A stretch of DNA of 64,000 nucleotides from Huiozyma naganishii CBS 8797 (taxonomy: Eukaryota; Ascomycota; Saccharomycetes; Saccharomycetales; Saccharomycetaceae): NCBI RefSeq assembly GCF_000348985.1, contig NC_035927.1, forward strand, positions 310,001 to 374,000, written 5' to 3'. The notes below the pieces were generated by a model that did not search any database, was not told where the DNA came from, and saw only the letters and a list, made by a program, of their open reading frames with translations. The position numbers were made by a program, and so were the translations under genes. Below are positions 58,842 through 64,000 of the stretch, in pieces. Positions within the stretch are counted from its first letter, which is position 1. Every line of letters starts with the position of its first letter.

Positions 58842-60209
58842 TCACCTTCTCGTCAATGTTATGGATCTCAACAGTTCTCTAGGATTACCATTACCGCTTA
58901 AAATGTATTTCTCTGCCGACAGTTGGTTCAGTGACTTGTCCTCTGTGTCATTGACGGGCACGATTTTCGATTCCAGGTAAAATTTCATTAGCTCTTGAAC
59001 CTCTTCACAGTTTAGCTTGGGTACTTTGAACTCTTGAACCCCCCCATTTTGCAGGATCTTAACAAAATCCGGATCGTAGTAGTACTTCTTAATGTACGGA
59101 TCTTCCTTCACTTGTCCCAGTGCGACAGGTAGCGTCCTATTTGTCCTGTCTTCGCCTGATATGGCCAATACAACACAACTTTGTGGGTTGTTCAATGGAA
59201 TTTCTCCACTGATCAGATTCATGATAGTTTTTGTCAGTTGGAAACTTAAAGTTGGGATGTTTTTGTTGTTAGCATTTTTATATTCTGAATATGAGGAGGT
59301 GAAGATGCGGGAGACGTTATCGACAGTGAACGTTATGGGTATACCTTTCTGCAAATAGAATTCCTCAATGATCGCAGAAAATTGTGAGCCACGAAGGTTT
59401 GGATTTGCAGAAGCACTCAGTAGGTCATACATTGAGCTGCCCCCCTCTTTCAGGTTAATTGTTTGTGTGCCCTTTAGTGTGGTGTTCAAAAATTTATAGT
59501 CCTTCGATAGTTTTATGGATGATAGCACGTCCTTATCGTTCCCCTTCAAGATCTTTTTGATCAGCTTCTTAAGGTACATTGGTTGAACGTAACTTTTCGA
59601 TTTTTCATCCCAAAAGAAATCGTTCCGGCCGTTTAAAAACATCTCAGGGTATGGGATGTTGATGACGATACCTTTATTATCCACCGTGTATGCATGTAAT
59701 TGTGCTAACAGAGTGGTTTTGCCAACACCAGATTCACCAGTGATTACATACTTCTTAGATCTTGGACTACCATCTGTATCAGCTACATCACCCTTCATAA
59801 TGGATATAAATTTCTTCGTGGAGTCCCTTCTTATAAGTGACACTGGTTGTGGGAACAGTTCTCTAAACTGATTTTTCTTGAATGACCCTAAATGATGCAG
59901 GTACTTGCACTGTTCCGAGGAGAAAGTCGTCACTTTCCCAATCAAAGAATCATCCTCGTTCGAGCCAAACAACTTTTGGTTAGTCAGGGTGGGCAGATCG
60001 ACAGAAACAGCACCGGCATTCAGTTTTGCTGTATGAACCGTATCCTTCCAGTTCTTGTACAATGACGTCAGAGAAATCCTCTTTGGAGCAGGTCTCTTGC
60101 CGGATGTACTAGGTGCCTTCGAAAAGCCCTGACCCTTCCCCTTCCCCGGCTGTACAGCTAGTCGGGAGGTGCAAGTATGCAAACTTCGCTTCCATTGAAC
60201 CCTCAACAT
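58842..60209 (-). CDS. RSM23: RSM23, mitochondrial ribosomal small-subunit protein (DAP3/mS29)
   Basis: This 455-residue protein (450 in S. cerevisiae) starts at the ATG 60207-60209; fifteen more codons are open upstream but begin with TTG. The N-terminus (MLRVQWKRSLHTCTSRLAVQ) is a typical mitochondrial targeting sequence. The DAP3-type P-loop GESGVGKTTLLAQLHAY is at about residue 160. Further conserved blocks are ITFTVDNVSRIFTSS (about 290) and ELMKFYLESKIVP. The protein is mS29, the GTP-binding component of the small-subunit head. It is convergent with CEG1. On the ancestral order LEA1, THI6, CBP3 and BMS1 would lie around here, but PUS2 follows directly. Confidence 0.94.
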   Translation of the reverse strand: MLRVQWKRSLHTCTSRLAVQPGKGKGQGFSKAPSTSGKRPAPKRISLTSLYKNWKDTVHTAKLNAGAVSVDLPTLTNQKLFGSNEDDSLIGKVTTFSSEQCKYLHHLGSFKKNQFRELFPQPVSLIRRDSTKKFISIMKGDVADTDGSPRSKKYVITGESGVGKTTLLAQLHAYTVDNKGIVINIPYPEMFLNGRNDFFWDEKSKSYVQPMYLKKLIKKILKGNDKDVLSSIKLSKDYKFLNTTLKGTQTINLKEGGSSMYDLLSASANPNLRGSQFSAIIEEFYLQKGIPITFTVDNVSRIFTSSYSEYKNANNKNIPTLSFQLTKTIMNLISGEIPLNNPQSCVVLAISGEDRTNRTLPVALGQVKEDPYIKKYYYDPDFVKILQNGGVQEFKVPKLNCEEVQELMKFYLESKIVPVNDTEDKSLNQLSAEKYILSGNGNPRELLRSITLTRR

Positions 60210-60393
60210 CAATCGCAAATAAAGAAGAAAGAATGGCCAAGTACTGCAGTCCAAACTGGCCCAAGATCCGTCCCTGATAGCTTGTGATTCGCAAGGTACA
60301 GTGCCACTACCTTCCTACCAACCTGTAACTTGAAGCGATTGCGAGAGAGAGAGAGATTTTGGTCTCGAAGTTTCAGCTGAAAATTCACTACTG

Positions 60394-61512
60394 TTACCCG
60401 AAAGAAGGGCAGGTTCCACCAGTGTACCGGTTCCTAAACTGATCAAGCCACTCGGTGGACTCTACGTGGTCCAGGAACTTAGCGTACTCGTGCCGTGTTT
60501 GCACTGCACGGACTATTTCCGGCAGCAGCAAAGCCTGCTTTAATTGGAACATTTCCGAGGAGTAATCCTGGAAATCGATTGGACTGTGACCACATTCGAC
60601 CAACTTCCTGTTGTACGAGTCAAACAGGGGGAAGTCCAAGAACAATCCCGACGAGGGGACCTTTGGGATGTACTGCTTAGTCTCCCCGAGTATATCGTTT
60701 AACTGTTCCGGTGGGATACCGTAGTGATGAAATATTACTGCCATCGCTATCATCTTGCGGATCTGGTGGATCATGAACGACTGGCCACGTATCCGAATGG
60801 ACATGAGTTCCGGTTCATCAGGATGTGCCGCCCGCTGGAACGGTTGGGACACTACTACATCAGAGATATACCTTTTCACGTCTCTATCTGTGAATTGCTT
60901 CTTGGTGGTGAAGTTGTGGAAATTGTGCGTCCCCAAGTACTCTTGCATGTACTGTCGCAGTGAAGAGACTGTATCCTGATCCACTCTATACTGTGAAAGG
61001 GGGACCTGTAAGCTCTTAGCATATGCCTCGTAATTGGTGTCTTCATCAAATTTCTGGCTCTGGTTCAGTCGGATTCGATGGAACTTGGAGTGACCCATCA
61101 GAATAAAGCTGGGGAAGATGTATTCGTACCATCGTCCACCACAGGCAGTTTTGCCGCTAAACTGCTTATTGACACTTTGAATTGCCCATACACGGATACC
61201 CTCCGGCAGTTGAGCGTTAAGCCGCGGGACAAGATCCGCGGTCAAGTTTAACTTCAAAGAAACGACGTTCCCAAGGGCATGGACACCCTTGTCTGTCCTA
61301 CAGGCTCTGTTCCATCCATTCTTGTAGATATCGTCTGAGTTATGTGCCATAATGGCACCAGTTCCCCTTATAGCATCGAAGAGCCTCGATTCTACAGTGG
61401 GGAACCGGCTTGCATCGGCGATGTACTGCATCCCATACAATTGTGACCCACTGTACCCGAACAACACGGCGACTCTACGTTTGGGGATACGCTTTAAGCA
61501 ATTGGTCGACAT
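60394..61512 (-). CDS. PUS2: PUS2 (PUS1/PUS2 family), TruA-type tRNA pseudouridine synthase
   Basis: This 372-residue protein matches Pus2 in length (370) rather than Pus1 (544). The first conserved strand is VAVLFGYSGSQLYGMQY (about 13-29). The catalytic Asp lies in RACRTDKGVHALGNVVS (about 70-86), followed by YEYIFPSF and the FMIHQIRKMIAM block (about 240). The yeast enzyme modifies U27/U28 of mitochondrial tRNAs, whereas Pus1 acts in the nucleus. Its divergent neighbour is MRH4, exactly as YGL063W-YGL064C; the 184 bp between the two starts is a shared promoter. Pus1 could still exist elsewhere. Confidence 0.9.
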   Translation of the reverse strand: MSTNCLKRIPKRRVAVLFGYSGSQLYGMQYIADASRFPTVESRLFDAIRGTGAIMAHNSDDIYKNGWNRACRTDKGVHALGNVVSLKLNLTADLVPRLNAQLPEGIRVWAIQSVNKQFSGKTACGGRWYEYIFPSFILMGHSKFHRIRLNQSQKFDEDTNYEAYAKSLQVPLSQYRVDQDTVSSLRQYMQEYLGTHNFHNFTTKKQFTDRDVKRYISDVVVSQPFQRAAHPDEPELMSIRIRGQSFMIHQIRKMIAMAVIFHHYGIPPEQLNDILGETKQYIPKVPSSGLFLDFPLFDSYNRKLVECGHSPIDFQDYSSEMFQLKQALLLPEIVRAVQTRHEYAKFLDHVESTEWLDQFRNRYTGGTCPSFG

Positions 61513-61696
61513 AGTGACACTGCAAGAGAATTACAACGACAGTGAAGGCCAACAAACGTCACTGAAGGTTCTTGTGGTCTCGTTGCGAAAGTGCTTGAAT
61601 TTCCACTCGAAATTGAAACTTGATGAATCACTAACTTCTTCACAACAACAGAGAGAGTAGAGGTGAAGTCTGGGTCGGTGTTATATCTAACGGGAC

Positions 61697-63379
61697 ATGT
61701 CGATCATAGCAAGGACAGGTTTTAGGCCTATTCGCCTTGTCTCAAGACAATATAGTGTTTCCGGGCAAAGTCGTCGACGTAATGGCGGTACAGACCGAAC
61801 TGGCGCCCAATGGAAACTGGCAAAGAATGTCGGGAAACGAAGTCCAGAGAAACCTGCAGGTAGACGAGGAGAGTCCGTGGGTAAAGGTAAGAAACCACGA
61901 GCAGACAAATTTAGGTTTGGTGAGTTCGGTGGGCTCAAAAAGAATCCAACGAGTGTTGCTAACCAAGAACAATCGTCCGGCCTCATCAAAAAGATAACCG
62001 ATTGGGACAGTCTTAAGTTGCTCCCGGTAGTGAGAGACGCCGTCTCCAAGATGATTGCGAAGGAGTCGCTGGTGTTTTCTTGTAAAGAGGAGGGAGCAAA
62101 AGTAACTCCCACTCCGATTCAAATACTAGCTGTCAAAAAATTGGCCAACAAACTAATGGATCCCAAACTGCAAGTGCATGCTATTGCTGCTGATACGGGG
62201 ACCGGCAAAACTATGGCGTATGTCACATCACTGCTAGATTATCTGACGAGACTAAAATTGGAGAACCCTGAACTCTGGGACTCTTTAAAGGACAAGGCAA
62301 GTATACAGTCTGTGATCTTAGTTCCCACTTATGAACTCGTACAACAGGTTTATAGCACGATAAAACAGTCAGAAGAATACCTTGGGGTACACACTTACAA
62401 ATGGGACAATTCAACAGGCTACAACGACTTGCTCATGCATATAAAGTCAAGGATAGATATTCTTGTCACTACACCAAACAAACTACTCACTCTGTTCGAT
62501 ATTAGAATGATCTCAAGGCCAGAGAGAATATTATCTCAAGTGAAATTTGTGGTATTAGATGAAGCAGACACTTTGATGGACCCCTCGTGGATAGACATGA
62601 CGTATAAGACAATCAAGTGCTTCAAAAATACCGAACATTTGATTCTCTGCTCTGCAACGCTACCAAACGAGTTCAACAACACGTTAATGAAATTGTTCCC
62701 TACTTGTGAATTGATCACGACGCCAAGGCTGCACAAGCTCGCGAAGAGACTGGACTTTAAGATTATAGACGCCAACTTGAATCCATTCAAGGGGTCCAAA
62801 GTCAAAGCTTTGGCGCAGATCCTGTATTCTATAAGGCAAGACGACACAGAAAGCGGATGGGAGAAACGGTGCATCGTCTTTGTCAACGAGAAAAGTGAAG
62901 TCCCCAGAATTGTGAAACGGTTGAAGACAGAGTATGGGCACGAGTGTGTTGGTCTCTCGGGATCCAATACTATCGAGGAGAGATTAGAGCTGATCAAACA
63001 GTTTGTCGATAAACCGCACAAGTTGAATACGGGCACTGTGCCCGAACCGACCGCTCCACAATTGATGAAGCAAGTCCCCGGATCAAACATCCGCATCCCA
63101 GTACAGATCAAGTCAGCATCGTCCTCCAAGGCATCTGGGGACAAAGTTTTAAAAGTGCTTGTATGCACCGACCTCATGGCGCGAGGATTAAATTTTCAAG
63201 GTGTCAGAAATGTTGTACTGTTTGACGTCCCCCGGACATCCATCGATCTCGTTCACCGGGTAGGCAGAACTGGTAGAATGGGACAGCAGGGGAGGGTCTT
63301 CATGATCATCGATAAGAAAACCAAATCGTGGGCCAAAGCTGTGCCAAAGATTATCAAAAAGAATATGTCACTGGCCTGA
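61697..63379 (+). CDS. MRH4: MRH4, mitochondrial DEAD-box helicase for large-subunit assembly
   Basis: A 560-residue protein (561 in S. cerevisiae). A basic leader (MSIIARTGFRPIRLVSRQY) fits mitochondrial import. RecA-like domain 1: Q motif TPTPIQILAVK (about 138), motif I AADTGTGKT (about 165), motif II VLDEADTL (about 285), and motif III CSATLP (about 318). Domain 2: VFVNEKSEVPRIV (about 395), VCTDLMARGLNF (about 490) and motif VI VHRVGRTGRMG (about 518). Mrh4 acts on 21S rRNA late in mitochondrial large-subunit assembly. It lies between PUS2 and ALG2 as in YGL063W-YGL064C-YGL065C. Confidence 0.96.
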   Translation: MSIIARTGFRPIRLVSRQYSVSGQSRRRNGGTDRTGAQWKLAKNVGKRSPEKPAGRRGESVGKGKKPRADKFRFGEFGGLKKNPTSVANQEQSSGLIKKITDWDSLKLLPVVRDAVSKMIAKESLVFSCKEEGAKVTPTPIQILAVKKLANKLMDPKLQVHAIAADTGTGKTMAYVTSLLDYLTRLKLENPELWDSLKDKASIQSVILVPTYELVQQVYSTIKQSEEYLGVHTYKWDNSTGYNDLLMHIKSRIDILVTTPNKLLTLFDIRMISRPERILSQVKFVVLDEADTLMDPSWIDMTYKTIKCFKNTEHLILCSATLPNEFNNTLMKLFPTCELITTPRLHKLAKRLDFKIIDANLNPFKGSKVKALAQILYSIRQDDTESGWEKRCIVFVNEKSEVPRIVKRLKTEYGHECVGLSGSNTIEERLELIKQFVDKPHKLNTGTVPEPTAPQLMKQVPGSNIRIPVQIKSASSSKASGDKVLKVLVCTDLMARGLNFQGVRNVVLFDVPRTSIDLVHRVGRTGRMGQQGRVFMIIDKKTKSWAKAVPKIIKKNMSLA

Positions 63380-63645
63380 GTGAAGAAGTATATAACTACA
63401 ACACTGTTTTCCCAACTTCCTCCTGCCAATTCTGTAAATATGTATAAATAAAATTGCCAGGGAGAAGGGTCCACACTGCATTGTCATCATTCATATTACA
63501 CGCTCTTAAAGTCTTTCCAGTCTGTCCGCTTCTTCAAGAACTTCAATTTCTTAAAATTTCTGAGAACTTTTGAAATGACATTTTGCCAAGAGGTGATGGC
63601 AGCAAGGCGAGTCGGAGATCGATAGAGTTCATTGAGCTGTTAAAG

Positions 63646-64000
63646 ATGAGCACCCCACTTCGCGATAGTGCTATCCCGCTGAAAATTGCGTTTATTCACC
63701 CAGATTTGGGGATTGGTGGCGCAGAGAGACTCGTTGTAGACGCAGCGGTAGGACTACAAAATGACGGCCACCAGGTCAAGATATTTACTTCGCATTGTGA
63801 TCTTAACCACTGCTTTGAGGAGGTGAAGAATGGCACTTTGAAGGTTCAGGTATTTGGTGATCAATTGCCAACGAACGTTGGTGGAAAGTTTTTCATTGTG
63901 TTCGCCAATCTGAGGCAGTTATACTTGACGTTCAAGTTGTTGCTGTCCAAGGAGATCGATAAGTACGATTTAGTGATTGTAGATCAACTGTCGACGTGCA
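63646..64000 (+). CDS. ALG2: ALG2, dolichol-pathway mannosyltransferase, cut by window edge
   Basis: The first 118 residues of a protein of about 500. The GT4 glycosyltransferase start is clear: KIAFIHPDLGIGGAERLVVDAAVGLQ (about 13-38), containing the GGAE donor-site loop, then the HQVKIFTSHCD strand and a hydrophobic LRQLYLTFKLLLS stretch. Alg2 adds the second and third mannoses to the lipid-linked oligosaccharide on the cytosolic ER face. It follows MRH4 on the same strand; in S. cerevisiae YGL064C and YGL065C are likewise adjacent and co-oriented. Confidence 0.93.
   Translation, partial: MSTPLRDSAIPLKIAFIHPDLGIGGAERLVVDAAVGLQNDGHQVKIFTSHCDLNHCFEEVKNGTLKVQVFGDQLPTNVGGKFFIVFANLRQLYLTFKLLLSKEIDKYDLVIVDQLSTC

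Overview
This is a 64 kb stretch of a budding-yeast (Saccharomycetaceae) nuclear chromosome. Genes are mostly intronless and compact, CTG reads as leucine in conserved positions, and nearly every gene has a recognisable Saccharomyces cerevisiae counterpart. Names below rest on sequences and gene orders recalled from S. cerevisiae, not on a search. The order is collinear with one ancestral block that S. cerevisiae splits between chromosomes XIII (YMR172-185), XVI (YPL212-232) and VII (YGL129-139 and YGL063-065). Genes that S. cerevisiae keeps on opposite duplicated tracks (SPT21, YMR178W and ECM5 on XIII; NEW1 and YPL225W on XVI) sit together here. Many ancestral neighbours (SSO, FAS2, CET1/CTL1, ALG5, FMP40, RPL1, SAR1, BMS1, LEA1) are absent. 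This suggests a post-whole-genome-duplication species with its own gene losses, for example Nakaseomyces, Kazachstania, Naumovozyma or Tetrapisispora. The sequence alone does not fix the species.

Layout. 1-1657: RTP1 (cut by the window edge) and ADD37, both minus. 1658-10406: an 8.7 kb gene desert with low-complexity tracts, a G-rich purine block and a decayed 28-nt tandem repeat; SSO and FAS2 would be expected here. 10407-16443: the zinc-finger regulator RGM1/USV1, a YPL229W/YMR181C-type gene, and SPT21 (histone-gene activator) with an apparent G1/S promoter. 16444-28341: NEW1, FPY1, the YPL225W chaperone gene, MMT1/2 and ECM5. 28709-33686: a stress cluster of SIP18/GRE1, PAI3, DDR48 (reading frame broken in its repeats) and HOT1. 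34700-42328: FLC1/FLC3, a YGL138C counterpart, SEC27 and MRM2. 43928-45783: a GPI-anchored adhesin-like gene broken by a frameshift and a stop, in the interval where RPL1 and its flanks would be expected. 46849-60209: PCL8/PCL10, ITC1, SNT2, CEG1 and RSM23. 60394-64000: PUS2, MRH4 and the first third of ALG2.

How the genes relate. ECM5 and SNT2, two partners of one histone-deacetylase-linked chromatin complex, are both here. SPT21 and ITC1 add further chromatin functions. SIP18, PAI3, DDR48, HOT1 and RGM1/USV1 form a stress-linked set. RSM23, MRM2, MRH4, PUS2 and MMT serve mitochondrial translation and metal handling. No tRNA, rRNA, snRNA, full transposon, centromere or CRISPR array was recognised.

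The items most worth follow-up are the DDR48 frame break, the degraded adhesin gene, the gene desert with its 28-nt repeat, the MCB/SCB cluster ahead of SPT21, and the reduced prion-like head of NEW1.
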